Origin: Luteimonas sp. MC1572
GTDB lineage: Bacteria > Pseudomonadota > Gammaproteobacteria > Xanthomonadales > Xanthomonadaceae
Length of the DNA: 64,000 nucleotides
NCBI RefSeq assembly: GCF_016615815.1
Contig: NZ_CP067112.1
Location: forward strand, 1,116,001-1,180,000
Direction: 5' to 3'
A program made the position numbers and the translations under genes. The notes under the pieces were generated by a model. It worked only from the letters and a program-made list of their open reading frames with translations. It was not told where the DNA came from and did no database searches. Below, piece after piece: positions 19,252-32,480 of this stretch (the stretch's first letter is position 1; each line of letters starts with the position of its first letter).

Positions 19252-21342
19252 TCAGCGCACCGGCATGCCCGGCTCGGCGCCGGCATCGGCGCACAGCAGC
19301 GCCAGCGCGCCACCGTCGAAGCCGGCGGACAGGATCATGCCTTCGCTCACGCCGAAGCGCATCTTGCGCGGCGCCAGGTTGGCGATGAACACCACGTTGC
19401 GGCCCACCAGGGTGTCCGGTTCGCCATAGCTTGCGCGGATGCCGGAGAAGATCTGGCGGCGGCCGAGTTCGCCGGCATCGAGCTCGAAGCGCAGCAGCTT
19501 GTCGGAGCCTTCGACGAAGTCGCAAGCCAGCACCTTGCCGATGCGCAGGTCGAGCTTGGCGAAGTCGTCGATGCCGATGGTGGCGGGCGCATCTGCGGAC
19601 GTCGAAGCAGCCCCGGCCTTGGCCGCGGCCTTGTCCAGCGGATCGCCGGCCAGCTTGAGGCTCGAGGCCTGCGGCACGGCCTGGGTGGGCTTGAGGTCTT
19701 CCTTGCTGGCTTCGGTCATGGCGGCGAGGTGCTTCGGGTCGATGCGGGTGAAGAGGGGTTGGTAGGCCTGGATGCGATGCGCCAGCAGCGGCTGCGCGAA
19801 CGCGTCCCAGCTGTCGAGCGGGGCGGCAAGGAACGATTCCACCTGGCCGGCCATCGCCGGCAGCACCGGGCGCAGCGCGCCGGCCAGCACGCGGAACAGG
19901 TTCAGGCCCTGGGTGCAGACCGCATGCAGTTCCGCGTCGGCGCCATCCTGCTTGGCCAGCACCCACGGCTTCTTCTCGTCGATGTAGCGGTTGGCCTCGT
20001 CGGCCAGCGCCATCACCTGGCGCAGCACGCTGGCCGGCTCGTTGTTGGCGTAGGCCGTGCGCACGCCCTCCAGCGCGGCCACGAAGCGCGCATGCATGTC
20101 CGGGTCCGGCAGCGCGCCGGCGAGCATGCCGTCGAAGCGCTTGTCGATGAAGCCGGCGCAGCGGCTGGCGAGGTTCACAAACTTGCCGACGATGTCGGCG
20201 TTCACCCGCGCCACGAAGTCGGCGAGGTTCAGGTCGAGGTCGTCGACGCCGCCCGACGACTTGGCCGCGTAGTAATAGCGCAGCGCCTCCGCCGGCAGGC
20301 CGGCATCGAGCCAGGTGCGCGCCATGACGAAGGTGCCGCGCGACTTCGACATCTTGGCGCCGTCGACGGTCAGGTAGCCGTTGACGTGCAGGCGCGTGGG
20401 CGCGCGCAGGCCGGCACCGTGCAGCACCGCCGGCCAGAACAGGCCGTGGAAATTGACGATGTCCTTGCCGATGAAGTGGTGCATCTCGGCCTGGCTGTCG
20501 GCCGCGGTGAACGCGTCGAAGTCCAGGCCGTCGCGTTCGCACAGCGCCTGGAAGCTGGCCAGGTATCCGATCGGCGCATCGATCCAGACATACAGGTACT
20601 TGCCCGGATGCCCTGGAATCTCGAAGCCGAAGTAGGGTGCGTCGCGCGAGATGTCCCAGGCGCGCAGGCCACCCTCGCCGTCGACCCATTCCATCAGCTT
20701 GGCCTTGACGCCGGGCACGGCCATGTCGCCGGCCAGCCACTCGCGCAGGAATGCTTCGAACTGTCCGAGTTCGAAGAAGAAATGCTCGCTCTCGCGCAGT
20801 TCGGGTGCGCTACCGCTGACCACCGACACCGGGTCCACCAGTTCGGTGGGGGAATAGGTGGCGCCGCAGTGTTCGCAGTTGTCGCCGTACTGGTCGGCGG
20901 TGCCGCAGCGCGGGCAGGTGCCCTTCACGTAGCGGTCGGGCAGGAACATGCCCTTCACAGGGTCGTACAGCTGCGCCACGGAACGCCGGGTGACGTGGCC
21001 GGCGGCATCAAGGCGGCTGTAGATCGCTTCGGTGAGCGCGCGGTTGCGCGGCGAGTGGGTCGAGTCGTAGTGGTCGAAATCGACGCCGAACGCGGCGAAG
21101 TCGCGCTCGTGCCCGGCCTGGATGCCGGCGACGAAGGCTTCAGGCGTCGTGCCGGCCTTTTCCGCGGCGAGCATGATCGGCGTGCCGTGGGTGTCGTCGG
21201 CGCAGACGTAATGCACCGTGCCGCCGGCCATGCGCCGCGCGCGTACCCAGATGTCGGCCTGGACGTAGCCCACCAGGTGGCCGATGTGCAGCGGGCCGTT
21301 GGCGTAGGGCAGGGCGTTGGTGACGAGCGCGGGGCGGGGCAT
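19252..21342 (-). CDS. metG: Methionyl-tRNA synthetase
   Basis: A 696-aa class I aminoacyl-tRNA synthetase. The HIGH motif is in [11 protein letters not shown] near residue 20. The zinc knuckle is [18 protein letters not shown] (about 145-165). The KMSKS motif is AKMSKSRGT near residue 335. The anticodon-binding helical domain follows, and a C-terminal EMAP-like tRNA-binding domain (about 590-696) is present, so it is the dimeric long form. The ATG at 21342 gives [16 protein letters not shown], the family N-terminus; longer in-frame extensions are unsupported. rsxB follows by 13 bp. Confidence 0.97.
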   Translation of the reverse strand: MPRPALVTNALPYANGPLHIGHLVGYVQADIWVRARRMAGGTVHYVCADDTHGTPIMLAAEKAGTTPEAFVAGIQAGHERDFAAFGVDFDHYDSTHSPRNRALTEAIYSRLDAAGHVTRRSVAQLYDPVKGMFLPDRYVKGTCPRCGTADQYGDNCEHCGATYSPTELVDPVSVVSGSAPELRESEHFFFELGQFEAFLREWLAGDMAVPGVKAKLMEWVDGEGGLRAWDISRDAPYFGFEIPGHPGKYLYVWIDAPIGYLASFQALCERDGLDFDAFTAADSQAEMHHFIGKDIVNFHGLFWPAVLHGAGLRAPTRLHVNGYLTVDGAKMSKSRGTFVMARTWLDAGLPAEALRYYYAAKSSGGVDDLDLNLADFVARVNADIVGKFVNLASRCAGFIDKRFDGMLAGALPDPDMHARFVAALEGVRTAYANNEPASVLRQVMALADEANRYIDEKKPWVLAKQDGADAELHAVCTQGLNLFRVLAGALRPVLPAMAGQVESFLAAPLDSWDAFAQPLLAHRIQAYQPLFTRIDPKHLAAMTEASKEDLKPTQAVPQASSLKLAGDPLDKAAAKAGAASTSADAPATIGIDDFAKLDLRIGKVLACDFVEGSDKLLRFELDAGELGRRQIFSGIRASYGEPDTLVGRNVVFIANLAPRKMRFGVSEGMILSAGFDGGALALLCADAGAEPGMPVR

Positions 21343-21451
21343 GAGGGCAACTGGTGGCGGACGATCGCGGATTATCGCACGCGGCCGCCGGGCGGCCGAA
21401 GGCGCGTCCGCTGCATCCGCGGGTGGTTGGCCGCTGCAGCCGCCCTGCAAA

Positions 21452-21479
21452 CAAAAAGGGCCCGGCTTGCGCCGGGCCC
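21452..21479 (-). terminator. Rho-independent terminator of the TonB-dependent receptor gene
   Basis: A perfect 9-bp stem (21458-21466 with 21471-21479, GGGCCCGGC/GCCGGGCCC) with a 4-base loop. On the minus strand it is followed by TTTTTG. It lies 26 bp past the receptor stop. Confidence 0.92.
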
Positions 21480-21504
21480 CTGCGGAACAGTGATGCGAAA
21501 ACGC

Positions 21505-24531
<3,027 letters not shown>

Positions 24532-24537
24532 GGATGA

Positions 24538-24544
24538 CTCCCCT
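24538..24544 (-). promoter_or_regulatory. Strong ribosome binding site of the TonB-dependent receptor
   Basis: AGGGGAG lies six bases before the ATG at 24531. It decides between this start and the in-frame ATG at 24570. Confidence 0.8.
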
Positions 24545-24811
24545 GAAAAGATAACGACTCTTGGTTTCACGGGGGAGCGCCGCTGCAGGTTGTGCCGTGA
24601 CGCTGCCGTGAAGGCCCGACACTACCATTGAGAAAGGTTTCGTTAAAGTCGCTTGAAGTTTTTGTTACGACTGCAGTCGCATTTTGCGGCGACGCGCGGC
24701 AGGCCGGTCATTCCCCGACTCTGTAGCCCCTGCATTGCACAGGGGCACGGCAGGCATCCCGGCGAGTGCCGGCAGTGCCAGTGGGCGTGACGCGAATTCC
24801 GGTGGATGCGC
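24545..24811. other. Leader and upstream region of the TonB-dependent receptor
   Basis: This 267-bp spacer lies between the receptor and the upstream DUF2147 gene. The part from about 24625 to 24685 is clearly more AT-rich than its surroundings, with A- and T-runs such as GTTAAAG and GTTTTTG, and probably holds the receptor promoter. I see no open frame with coding character, no tRNA and no clear -35/-10 pair. Confidence 0.4.
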
Positions 24812-25237
24812 TTACTCGCGGATCCACACCTGCTCGCGGCAGATGAAGGCGACGCAGCCGGACACGCCGAGCTTGCCGTCGTCGATGAGCTTGAGCTTGG
24901 ACTTGTAGGTCTTGCCCTTGGCGGGATCGAGGATGGTGCCGCCTTCCCAGCCGTCGCCGCCGGGTACAAGGTTCCAGAGGATGGTCATGCCTTTCACCGG
25001 CTTGTCCTTGTTGGCTCCCTTGCACTTGTCGCAGGTCGGATTGGGGCCGCGGGTGGAATGGAGGACCTCGACCACCTGGCCGCGCAGCTTGCCGCCGGAT
25101 TCGGTGATCTCGACGATCGATTTCACCTTGCCGGTTTCGTCGTCGATGGTCTTCCAGCGCCCCACCGGGGAGGCCTGGGCGAAGGCGACCAGCGGCAGGA
25201 GCGCGGCCATCAGGGTCAACGTCTGGAAGGCACGCAT
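24812..25237 (-). CDS. DUF2147 exported protein
   Basis: A 141-aa protein with a signal peptide (residues 1-22, cleavage near AFAQA). The mature part is a DUF2147 domain: it opens [21 protein letters not shown] and ends with [15 protein letters not shown]. Four cysteines stand as CDKC and GCVAFIC pairs and could form disulfides in the periplasm. An AGGAAG ribosome binding site precedes the ATG at 25237. Function is unknown; family members are often found near envelope or stress genes. Confidence 0.87.
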   Translation of the reverse strand: MRAFQTLTLMAALLPLVAFAQASPVGRWKTIDDETGKVKSIVEITESGGKLRGQVVEVLHSTRGPNPTCDKCKGANKDKPVKGMTILWNLVPGGDGWEGGTILDPAKGKTYKSKLKLIDDGKLGVSGCVAFICREQVWIRE

Positions 25238-25452
25238 GGAACTTCCTCGTGTGTGGGGGGCGCGCAACGCGCCGGCAGGCAGAGTTATACACAAGAATGG
25301 CCCTGGCTTGCGGCGGCGTCGAGCTCGCGCCCGCGTAGTTGATGGACGGGTCGTCCGGCATCCTGTGGGTCGGGTTGGGCGGTGGATTCGCGTTTGCGGC
25401 GTTGCATGGCGCAAGCTAGTGCCTCCAGTCGCATCGAACGGAAGATCAGGAC

Positions 25453-26334
25453 GTGCTGTTCTCGAAGAATCGCGCCACACCGGGCACCCGGGTGCCGGCG
25501 CATGCAGTCCAGGGCACCCTCAAGCCCCTGCCCAGGATCCGCAACATCATCGCAGTGGGTTCGGGCAAGGGCGGCGTGGGCAAGTCCACGACCGCCGTCA
25601 ATCTTGCCCTCGCGCTGGCTGCCGACGGCGCCCGGGTTGGCATCCTCGATGCCGACGTCTACGGCCCCAGCGTCCCGGCCATGCTGGGCCTGTCCGGCCG
25701 CCCGGACAGCCCGGACGGCAAGTCGATCACGCCGATGCGCGCGCACGGCGTCGAGGCCATGTCGATCGGCCTGCTGGTCGACCAGGACACGCCGATGATC
25801 TGGCGCGGGCCGATGGCGACCTCGGCGCTCACCCAGCTGCTCGGCGACACGCTGTGGGGTGGCGAGGACGGCCTGGATTACCTGGTGGTGGACCTGCCGC
25901 CGGGCACCGGCGACATCCAGCTCACCCTGGCGCAGAAGATCCCGGTGGCGGGCGCGGTCATCGTCACCACGCCGCAGGACATGGCCACGCTCGATGCGCG
26001 CAAGGCGCTGAAGATGTTCGAGAAGGTCGAGGTCGCGGTACTGGGCCTGGTCGAGAACATGGCGGTCCACGTATGCAGCAACTGCGGCCACGCGGAACAC
26101 CTGTTCGGCCAGGGCGGCGGCGGCCGCATGGCGGAGCAGTACGGCGTGCCGCTGCTTGGCTCGCTGCCGCTGGAGCTTGCGATCCGCGAGCAGGGCGACG
26201 CCGGCGTGCCGGTGGTCGTATCGGCCCCCGCGTCGACTGCGGCCGAGGCCTATCGTGCGCTGGCCCGCAACCTGGTTGCCGAGCTCGAGAAGCGCCCGCG
26301 CGCGCCGAGCGGGATTTCCGCCTCGCTGGTCTGA
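25453..26334 (+). CDS. apbC: Iron-sulfur cluster carrier protein, Mrp/ApbC family P-loop ATPase
   Basis: A 293-aa deviant Walker A ATPase that binds and transfers Fe-S clusters. Seen: [15 protein letters not shown] (near residue 37), [10 protein letters not shown] and the conserved [17 protein letters not shown] follows, and the cluster-binding CSNCG is near residue 200. It lacks the N-terminal MIP18/DUF59 domain of the long form, as in other xanthomonad copies. The start is the GTG at 25453, preceded by an AGG-containing weak site. dcd follows on the same strand, and metG is on the opposite strand upstream, beyond the receptor. Confidence 0.95.
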   Translation: MLFSKNRATPGTRVPAHAVQGTLKPLPRIRNIIAVGSGKGGVGKSTTAVNLALALAADGARVGILDADVYGPSVPAMLGLSGRPDSPDGKSITPMRAHGVEAMSIGLLVDQDTPMIWRGPMATSALTQLLGDTLWGGEDGLDYLVVDLPPGTGDIQLTLAQKIPVAGAVIVTTPQDMATLDARKALKMFEKVEVAVLGLVENMAVHVCSNCGHAEHLFGQGGGGRMAEQYGVPLLGSLPLELAIREQGDAGVPVVVSAPASTAAEAYRALARNLVAELEKRPRAPSGISASLV

Positions 26335-26391
26335 CCGGGAGCGGCCCGCGCCGGCCGGATGCCGCGGCCGCGCGCATTCCCTACAATCGCC

Positions 26392-26397
26392 GGTCCT
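26392..26397 (+). promoter_or_regulatory. -10-like box TACAAT upstream of dcd
   Basis: TACAATCGCC lies 47 bases before the dcd ATG and fits the TANAAT(N)GC pattern seen elsewhere in the window. No convincing -35 is visible. Confidence 0.3.
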
Positions 26398-26444
26398 GCC
26401 GCGCGGCCGCCGTGCCGCCGTGGCCACGCCAATCCGGGAACCGA

Positions 26445-27023
26445 ATGAGCATCAAGTCCGACCGCTGGATCCGCCGCATGTCCGAAATGCCGGGAGGCAT
26501 GATCGAGCCCTTCGAGCCCGGCCAGGTCAAGCACGCCGGCAACGGCGAGCGCATCGTCAGCTACGGCACCTCGAGCTACGGCTACGACGTGCGCTGCTCG
26601 CGCGAGTTCAAGGTGTTCACCAACATCAATTCCACCATCGTCGATCCCAAGCACTTCGACCCGAAGAGCTTCGTGGATATCGAGGCCGACGAATGCATCA
26701 TCCCGCCGAACTCGTTCGCGCTGGCGCGCACCGTGGAGTACTTCCGCATCCCGCGCGACACGCTGGTGGTGTGCCTGGGCAAGAGCACCTACGCGCGCTG
26801 CGGGATCATCGTCAACGTCACGCCGCTGGAGCCCGAGTGGGAAGGCCACGTGACGCTGGAGTTCAGCAACACCACGCCGCTGCCGGCGCGCATCTACGCC
26901 AATGAAGGCGTGGCGCAGATGCTGTTCTTCCAGTCCGCGGCCGACGACGTCTGCGAGACCTCGTACAAGGACCGCGGCGGCAAGTACCAGGGGCAGACCG
27001 GGGTGACCCTGCCGCGCACCTGA
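26445..27023 (+). CDS. dcd: dCTP deaminase
   Basis: A 192-aa enzyme converting dCTP to dUTP, a source of dTMP. Seen: [15 protein letters not shown] near residue 42, and the active-site stretch [10 protein letters not shown] with the Ser and Arg that bind the triphosphate. The catalytic Glu is in [10 protein letters not shown], and the C-terminal nucleotide-closing segment is GKYQGQTGV. Length matches the mono-functional enzyme. The ATG at 26445 fits the family start ([12 protein letters not shown]). It is convergent with the HIT gene, leaving 6 bp between the stops. Confidence 0.97.
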   Translation: MSIKSDRWIRRMSEMPGGMIEPFEPGQVKHAGNGERIVSYGTSSYGYDVRCSREFKVFTNINSTIVDPKHFDPKSFVDIEADECIIPPNSFALARTVEYFRIPRDTLVVCLGKSTYARCGIIVNVTPLEPEWEGHVTLEFSNTTPLPARIYANEGVAQMLFFQSAADDVCETSYKDRGGKYQGQTGVTLPRT

Positions 27024-27029
27024 GCGCGC

Positions 27030-27464
27030 TCAGTCGAGCAGCGAGTGGCGCAGCACCGAGATGCAATCCACCAGTGCTTCCGGTGCATAGGGGCGGGCGG
27101 CCACGCGCCCCCACACCGGCGCCGGCCAGGCCGGATCGTGTTCGAAGCGCGCGATGACGTGCACGTGCAGCTGCGGCACCAGGTTGCCGAGCGCGGCGAC
27201 GTTGAGCTTGTGCGGACGGTATTCGGCGAGCAGCAGCCGCTCGCAGCGCGCGACCTCCTCGCCAAGCTGCGCGCGCTGCTCCGGCGACAGGTCGACCAGT
27301 TCGCGGGCTTCCGGCACCCGCGGCACCAGCACCAGCCACGGGTAGTTGCTGTCATCCATCAGCCGCAGGTCGCACAGCGCAAGCGTGGCCAGCGGGTGGC
27401 TGTCTGCGGCCAGTTGCGGATGCAGGGCGTAGGGTTCGGGCTGGTGCTGTTTTCGCTTGGACAT
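27030..27464 (-). CDS. HIT-family nucleotide hydrolase
   Basis: A 144-aa histidine-triad protein. The motif reads QLHVHVIAR near residue 98, so the first residue of the classic HxHxHxx triad is Gln, while the central and third positions are His. Family knowledge makes the central His the nucleophile, so activity may be kept. Likely substrates are dinucleoside polyphosphates or nucleotide adducts, which is inference. A GGAGG ribosome binding site precedes the ATG at 27464. The dienelactone hydrolase gene upstream ends 16 bp before this ATG, suggesting one operon. Confidence 0.9.
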   Translation of the reverse strand: MSKRKQHQPEPYALHPQLAADSHPLATLALCDLRLMDDSNYPWLVLVPRVPEARELVDLSPEQRAQLGEEVARCERLLLAEYRPHKLNVAALGNLVPQLHVHVIARFEHDPAWPAPVWGRVAARPYAPEALVDCISVLRHSLLD

Positions 27465-27480
27465 GGGGGAGTCCTCCGAT

Positions 27481-28200
27481 TCAGGGTGACGCCGCGGTGC
27501 CTGCCATCGCGCCGCAGGCGCGCTGCAGGAAGTCCAGCGTGCGCGCGTGGGCGAGGCGGGCGCTCGCCGGGTCGTGGTGCAGCGGGTCGACATCGCGGTT
27601 GAAGCCGTGCCCGGCGTCGTAGACGTGCAGCTCCGCGGCGGGCTGCGCGCGGCGATGCGCTTCGACGTCGGCGGGCGGGATGCTGTGGTCGCGGCTGCCG
27701 AAGTGGAACAGCATCGGCGCGCGCATCGGCTCGTCGAGGAATGGCACGGTCCGCGCTCCGTAATAGCTCACCGCGGGCAGGCCGAGGCGGGTGTTGGCGA
27801 GCCAGGCGACGCTGCCGCCCCAGCAGAATCCGACCACCGCAACGCTGCCGGGCGAGTCCGGCGACGCTTCGGCCAGCAGCGCGCGCAGCCGTGCGGCCGC
27901 AGCGGCCACGATCGCCACCGCGCGTTCGAAGCCCAGGGCCGTCGCCAGCGCGCGACCGCCCTCGAAGCCCGCCTCGTCGTAGGCGAGCTGGGCGTCACGT
28001 TCCACCGGGTCGAACAGCGCCGGCGCCAGTGCCAGCAGGCCGTCGCGGGCATAGCGGTCGGTGACCGCGCGCATATGGGCGTTGACCCCGAAGATCTCCT
28101 GCACCACCACCAAGCCGCAGCGCGGGGTCGCATCGGGCCGGGCCAGCCACGTGCCCACCTCGCCGATCCCCGGAACCTCAAGCGTGCCGCGCGTGCCCAT
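27481..28200 (-). CDS. Dienelactone hydrolase family protein
   Basis: A 239-aa cytoplasmic alpha/beta hydrolase of the DLH family. The catalytic triad is visible: Cys in GFCWGGS (near residue 123), Asp in GSRDHSIP, and His in DAGHGFN. Length is typical. Family members open lactones such as carboxymethylenebutenolide, but many have unknown substrates. No other aromatic-degradation genes are nearby, so a general detoxification or housekeeping role is more likely. The start at 28200 gives [11 protein letters not shown]. It faces rimO divergently across 130 bp that contains TATACT. Confidence 0.9.
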   Translation of the reverse strand: MGTRGTLEVPGIGEVGTWLARPDATPRCGLVVVQEIFGVNAHMRAVTDRYARDGLLALAPALFDPVERDAQLAYDEAGFEGGRALATALGFERAVAIVAAAAARLRALLAEASPDSPGSVAVVGFCWGGSVAWLANTRLGLPAVSYYGARTVPFLDEPMRAPMLFHFGSRDHSIPPADVEAHRRAQPAAELHVYDAGHGFNRDVDPLHHDPASARLAHARTLDFLQRACGAMAGTAASP

Positions 28201-28259
28201 TGGCGGGTCTCCTGGTCGGGCCGGGCGCTCCGGTCCTCGGGTCGAGTCTAGCCCCCCGG

Positions 28260-28265
28260 TATACT
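28260..28265 (+). promoter_or_regulatory. -10-like box TATACT upstream of rimO
   Basis: TATACT lies 65 bases before the rimO ATG in an otherwise GC-rich divergent spacer. No clear -35 was seen at 16-18 bp. Confidence 0.3.
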
Positions 28266-28330
28266 CGCGGCGCGAAATCCATCCCCCGGCCTGCCATCGC
28301 GCGGCCCCTCCAGCGAGCCACCCCCAGCGC

Positions 28331-29737
28331 ATGTCCCAGTCGTCCCCCGCACCAGCCAGCCCGCGCGTCGGGTTCGTCAGCCTCGGCTGTCCCAAGGCCC
28401 TTGTCGATTCCGAACGCATCCTCACCCAGCTGCGGGTGGAGGGCTACGAGCTCGTGCCCACCTACGACGACGCCGACGTGGTGGTGGTCAACACCTGCGG
28501 CTTCATCGATTCCGCGGTGGCCGAGTCGCTGGACGCGATCGGCGAAGCGATGGCCGAGAACGGCAAGGTCATCGTGACCGGCTGCCTGGGCAAGCGCGCC
28601 GAGCTGATCCGCGAGGCGCACCCGGGCGTGCTGTCGATCAGCGGCCCGCAGGACTACGCCAGCGTGATGTCCGCGGTGTATGCGGCTTTGCCGCCGCGCC
28701 GCGACCCGTTCCTCGACCTCGTGCCGCGCCAGCGGCTCGGCGCGGAGGACTACGCATCCGGCGTGAAGCTCACGCCGCGGCACTACGCCTACCTGAAGAT
28801 TTCCGAGGGCTGCAACCACCGCTGCAGCTTCTGCATCATCCCGTCGATGCGCGGTGACCTGGTGTCGCGCCCGGTCGACGACGTGTTGCGCGAGGCCGAG
28901 CGCCTGGTCGCCGGCGGCGTGCGCGAGCTGCTGGTGGTGTCGCAGGACACCTCGGCCTACGGCGTCGACCTGCGCTATGCGGAGCGCGCGTGGCGCGGCA
29001 AGGCGTACCAGACACGCATGAAGGCGCTGTGCGAAGGCCTGTCCGAACTCGACGCCTGGGTGCGCCTGCACTACGTGTACCCGTACCCGCATGTCGACGA
29101 CATCATCGAGCTGATGGTGCAGACCCGCGCCGACGGCCAGCCGCGCCTGCTGCCGTATCTCGACATCCCGTTCCAGCACGCCAGCCCGCGCATCCTGAAG
29201 CTGATGAAGCGGCCCGGCGCGGTCGAGCGCACGCTCGAGCGCGTGCAGGCGTGGCGCGCGGCCTGCCCGGAGCTCACCGTGCGCTCGACGTTCATCGTCG
29301 GCTTCCCGGGCGAGACCGACGCGGAGTTCGACGCGCTGCTCGACTTCCTCGACGAGGCGCAGCTCGACCGCGTCGGCGCCTTCGCCTATTCGCCGGTGGA
29401 TGGCGCGGCGGCGAACGCGCTGCCGGACCCGGTGCCCGCCGAGGTGAAGGAAGAGCGCCTGGCGCGCTTCATGGCGCGGCAGGCGGAGATCTCGGCCGCG
29501 CGCCTGGAGGCCAAGGTCGGCAGCGTGCAGCGCTGCATCGTCGATGCGATCGACGGTGATCTCGCGATCGCGCGCTCGATGGCCGACGCGCCGGAAATCG
29601 ACGGCCTGGTGCAGGTGCAGGATGGCCGCGAGGCGGGCCTGCGCCCCGGCGAGTTCGTCGACGTGCGCATCATGGGCAGCGACGAGCACGACCTCTACGG
29701 CGAGGTCGACTACGGCTCCACGCTCTACGTCGGGTAG
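28331..29737 (+). CDS. rimO: Ribosomal protein uS12 methylthiotransferase
   Basis: A 468-aa radical-SAM enzyme that adds a methylthio group to Asp89 of ribosomal protein S12. The N-terminal UPF0004 domain holds three cluster cysteines ([23 protein letters not shown]). The radical-SAM motif is CNHRCSFC near residue 164. A C-terminal TRAM domain (about 395-465) follows. All six cluster cysteines are present. The ATG at 28331 is the first after the divergent spacer. The 3' end overlaps greB by 13 bp. Confidence 0.96.
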   Translation: MSQSSPAPASPRVGFVSLGCPKALVDSERILTQLRVEGYELVPTYDDADVVVVNTCGFIDSAVAESLDAIGEAMAENGKVIVTGCLGKRAELIREAHPGVLSISGPQDYASVMSAVYAALPPRRDPFLDLVPRQRLGAEDYASGVKLTPRHYAYLKISEGCNHRCSFCIIPSMRGDLVSRPVDDVLREAERLVAGGVRELLVVSQDTSAYGVDLRYAERAWRGKAYQTRMKALCEGLSELDAWVRLHYVYPYPHVDDIIELMVQTRADGQPRLLPYLDIPFQHASPRILKLMKRPGAVERTLERVQAWRAACPELTVRSTFIVGFPGETDAEFDALLDFLDEAQLDRVGAFAYSPVDGAAANALPDPVPAEVKEERLARFMARQAEISAARLEAKVGSVQRCIVDAIDGDLAIARSMADAPEIDGLVQVQDGREAGLRPGEFVDVRIMGSDEHDLYGEVDYGSTLYVG

Positions 29738-30228
29738 CCGACCGCGAGCACGACGAAGCGGCGCGCGCCGGTCGGAAGCTGCGCCTCGAGTTCGTCGTCG
29801 ACACGCTTGCGCAACAGCGCCCGCGCCAGCGGCGCGTCGATGCTGATCCAGCCCAGTGTGGCGTCGATTTCGTCGGGGCCGACAATGCGGTAGCGGTGGA
29901 CCTCGCCGGAATCGATGTCCTCGATCTCGACGCTGGCGCCGAAGAACACCGCGCCCGCGTCGGACGGGACGGTGTCGATCACGCGCAGGGTTTCCAGGCG
30001 CTTCGACAGGTAGCGCACGCGGCGGTCGATCTCGCCGAGTTGCTTCTTGCGGTAGTGGTACTCGGCGTTTTCCGAGCGGTCGCCTTCGGCAGCCGCGGCG
30101 CTCAGCGCGCGCACCACTTCGGGGCGGCGCACGCGCCAGAGATCGTCAAGCTCCGCCTTCAGGCGCGCGTGGCCGGCGGGCGTGACGAGGGCGGTGCTTG
30201 CCTCCTGCGGCGGTCGCCAGCGGCCCAT
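29725..30228 (-). CDS. greB: Transcription elongation factor GreB
   Basis: A 167-aa factor that enters the RNA polymerase secondary channel and stimulates cleavage of backtracked RNA. The N-terminal coiled coil (about 15-85) contains the basic-acidic tip region [17 protein letters not shown], with the acidic pair needed for cleavage. A C-terminal FKBP-like domain (about 90-165) follows. The GDRSENAEY sequence and the absence of GreA-type length support GreB. It is likely last in a minus-strand run with the lipoprotein gene 6 bp upstream. Confidence 0.95.
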   Translation of the reverse strand: MGRWRPPQEASTALVTPAGHARLKAELDDLWRVRRPEVVRALSAAAAEGDRSENAEYHYRKKQLGEIDRRVRYLSKRLETLRVIDTVPSDAGAVFFGASVEIEDIDSGEVHRYRIVGPDEIDATLGWISIDAPLARALLRKRVDDELEAQLPTGARRFVVLAVGYPT

Positions 30229-30234
30229 GCGCGC

Positions 30235-30759
30235 TCAGTGCTTGCCGGTCGCGCCGTCGCGGCGCAGGGCCACGCCGCCGTCCTGCGGCGCGAGCTCGTC
30301 GGGCGAGGGCAGGGCGAAGCGGCGGTCGGATGCATCCTTGGCGTCGGGATCGAGCAGCAGCAGGCCGCTTCCCGACTCGAGCGACCAGCTGCCGGCGCTG
30401 CTTCCGGTGTCGGTGCTGATCGCGTAGCGCCCGTCGGGCTCGATCACCAGGCGCGTGCCCGGCGCGATGAACGTGCCGGCGAAGGCGCGCGCATCGAAGC
30501 GCGGTTCCGAGTCGCCCGGCGAGGTGCGGTCGGCCACCACCACGGCGTCCGTGCCGGGCGCGTTCGCCGGCGCTGCCGCGGGCAGGCGCGCTGTCGGGGC
30601 TGACGACAGGGACGCGGTTCCGGCGCTTGCGTGACCCGTACCAAGCGGCGCCTGTGGCGCCGGAACGGTGTCCGGGTCCGGGGTCGGCTGGCAGCCGACG
30701 GCGGCAAGCAGGGCGGCGAGCATCAGGACCGCTGGGAGGGTATGGCGCATGGCGTGCAT
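30235..30759 (-). CDS. Hypothetical lipoprotein
   Basis: A 174-aa predicted lipoprotein (171 aa if the second ATG at 30750 is used). The signal peptide ends AAVGCQ, with the lipidated Cys near residue 23. A Pro/Ala/Ser-rich low-complexity stretch (about 24-80) leads to a small globular part with FAGTFIAPGTRLVIEPDGRY and GSWSLESGSGLLLLDPD, which resembles a lipocalin-like or META-like beta domain. I do not recognise a named family. It lies 6 bp upstream of greB on the same strand. Confidence 0.75.
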   Translation of the reverse strand: MHAMRHTLPAVLMLAALLAAVGCQPTPDPDTVPAPQAPLGTGHASAGTASLSSAPTARLPAAAPANAPGTDAVVVADRTSPGDSEPRFDARAFAGTFIAPGTRLVIEPDGRYAISTDTGSSAGSWSLESGSGLLLLDPDAKDASDRRFALPSPDELAPQDGGVALRRDGATGKH

Positions 30760-30827
30760 CCGGCTGGGGGCTGGCGCGAAGTGTCGCGCGCCGGTCGTGG
30801 TCGCGGCGTGGTGCCCGCGCCGTGCAT

Positions 30828-32351
30828 TCACCTCTTGCCGGTGATGCCTCCGAAGATGCCGCGCAGGATCTGCCGCCCGATCTGGTTGCCCACCGTGCGC
30901 GCGGTCTGCTTGGCCATGGTTTCCACCATGCCCTGGCGCCGCTTGGTGCCGAACAGCGCGTCCTTCACCGACTGGCCGAAGCCGCCACCCCCGGCGTCGT
31001 CCTCGGCCGCGGTGCGTGCCTTGGGCGCCTGCGCGCTTTCCAGCACCGTCGCCGCCTTGGCGGCCAGCATCTCGAACGCGGATTCCCGGTCGACCGTGGT
31101 GTCGTACTTGGCGCCGACCGCGCTGGTGGCGCGCACGCGGGCGCGCTCGGTGTCGGTGATGGCGCCCATGCGGCAGCGCGGCGGCGCGATGAGCGTCTGT
31201 TCGACCGGCATGGGCGCGCCCTTGCCCTGCAGGGTCGAGACCAGCGCTTCGCCAGTGCCGAGCTGGCCGATGACCTTGGCCACGTCGAGCGCCGGATTGG
31301 CGACGAAGGTCTCGGCCGCGGTGCGCACCGCCTTCTGGTCGCGCGGCGTGAACGCGCGCAGCGCGTGCTGCACCCGGTTGCCCAGCTGGCCGAGGATCTC
31401 GTCGGGCACGTCGTCCGGGAACTGCGAGCAGAAGTAGATGCCCACGCCCTTGGAGCGGATGATCCGCACCACCTGCTCGACGCGCTGGCGCAGCGCCGGC
31501 GGCGCGTCCTTGAACAGCAGGTGCGCTTCGTCGAACACGAACACCAGCTTCGGCTTGTCCAGGTCGCCGACCTCGGGCAGGTTCTCGAACAGCTCCGACA
31601 GCAGCCACAGCAGGAACGTGGAGTACAGGCGCGGCTTCAGCACCAGCTGGTCGGCGGCGAGGATGCCGATCACGCCGCGGCCCTCGGGCGTGGTGCGCAT
31701 CAGGTCGGCCAGCTCCAGCGCCGGCTCGCCGAAGAACTGGTTGCCGCCTTCCTGCTCCAGGCGCAGCAGGGCGCGCTGGATGGCGCCGATCGACGGCGCA
31801 CTGACCAGTCCGTAGGACGTGGAGATGGCCTTGCGTTCCTCGGCCACCAGCGCCAGCAGGGCGCGCAGGTCGGCCAGGTCGAGCAGCAGCAGCCCGCGGT
31901 CATCGGCCAGCTTGAAGGTGATGTCCAGCACGCCGGACTGGGTGTCGTTGAGCTCGAGCATGCGCCCGAGCAATGTCGGCCCGATCTCGCTGACCGTGGT
32001 GCGCACCGGGTGCCCGGACTTGCCGTAGATGTCCCAGAACAGCACCGGGCTGGCTTCCGGCGTGTAGCCGTCGGCACCGATCATCGCCGCGCGCTGCAGC
32101 AGCTTTTCGCCGCCGTCGCCCGCGACGGCAAGCCCGGCCACGTCGCCCTTCACGTCCGCCAGGAATACCGGCACGCCGATCCGCGAGAACCCCTCCGCCA
32201 GCGTCATCAGCGTGACCGTCTTGCCGGTGCCGGTGGCGCCGGCCACCAGGCCGTGGCGATTGCCGTAACGCGGCTGCAGGTGGACGCGGCCGCCGGTTTC
32301 CGGCAGTGCATCGGGCGTCGTGACGGCCTTGCCAACGAGGATGGGGTCCAT
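30828..32351 (-). CDS. DUF853 family HerA-like P-loop ATPase
   Basis: A 507-aa ATPase of the YjgR/DUF853 family. Walker A is GATGTGKTVTL near residue 38, Walker B is LVFVFDEAHLLF near 265, and an arginine-rich downstream part follows (GLGNRVQHALRAF-like). A C-terminal stretch with GGGGFGQSVKDALFGTKRRQG and ETMAKQTARTVGNQIGRQ may be an oligomerisation or membrane-associated tail. The family is related to the HerA/FtsK translocases but its function is unknown. The gene is divergent from the MltD-like transglycosylase gene, with a 129-bp spacer. Confidence 0.9.
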   Translation of the reverse strand: MDPILVGKAVTTPDALPETGGRVHLQPRYGNRHGLVAGATGTGKTVTLMTLAEGFSRIGVPVFLADVKGDVAGLAVAGDGGEKLLQRAAMIGADGYTPEASPVLFWDIYGKSGHPVRTTVSEIGPTLLGRMLELNDTQSGVLDITFKLADDRGLLLLDLADLRALLALVAEERKAISTSYGLVSAPSIGAIQRALLRLEQEGGNQFFGEPALELADLMRTTPEGRGVIGILAADQLVLKPRLYSTFLLWLLSELFENLPEVGDLDKPKLVFVFDEAHLLFKDAPPALRQRVEQVVRIIRSKGVGIYFCSQFPDDVPDEILGQLGNRVQHALRAFTPRDQKAVRTAAETFVANPALDVAKVIGQLGTGEALVSTLQGKGAPMPVEQTLIAPPRCRMGAITDTERARVRATSAVGAKYDTTVDRESAFEMLAAKAATVLESAQAPKARTAAEDDAGGGGFGQSVKDALFGTKRRQGMVETMAKQTARTVGNQIGRQILRGIFGGITGKR

Positions 32352-32480
32352 GGGCGCTCCTGTGCGTGTAGCGGGAGTCTAGCGGCTGGACGCGTCCTGC
32401 CGGCAGGGCCGATGTCCTTGCTGCTGCTCGACGCCGGCGGCTACCCTGCCAGCCCCCGCAGTCCACCCCAGCCGAACCCC

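Noticed and set aside
30627..32480. The N-terminal half of a long + strand frame before the transglycosylase
   Set aside because: It is antisense to the DUF853 ATPase. The real start at 32481 gives a signal peptide.
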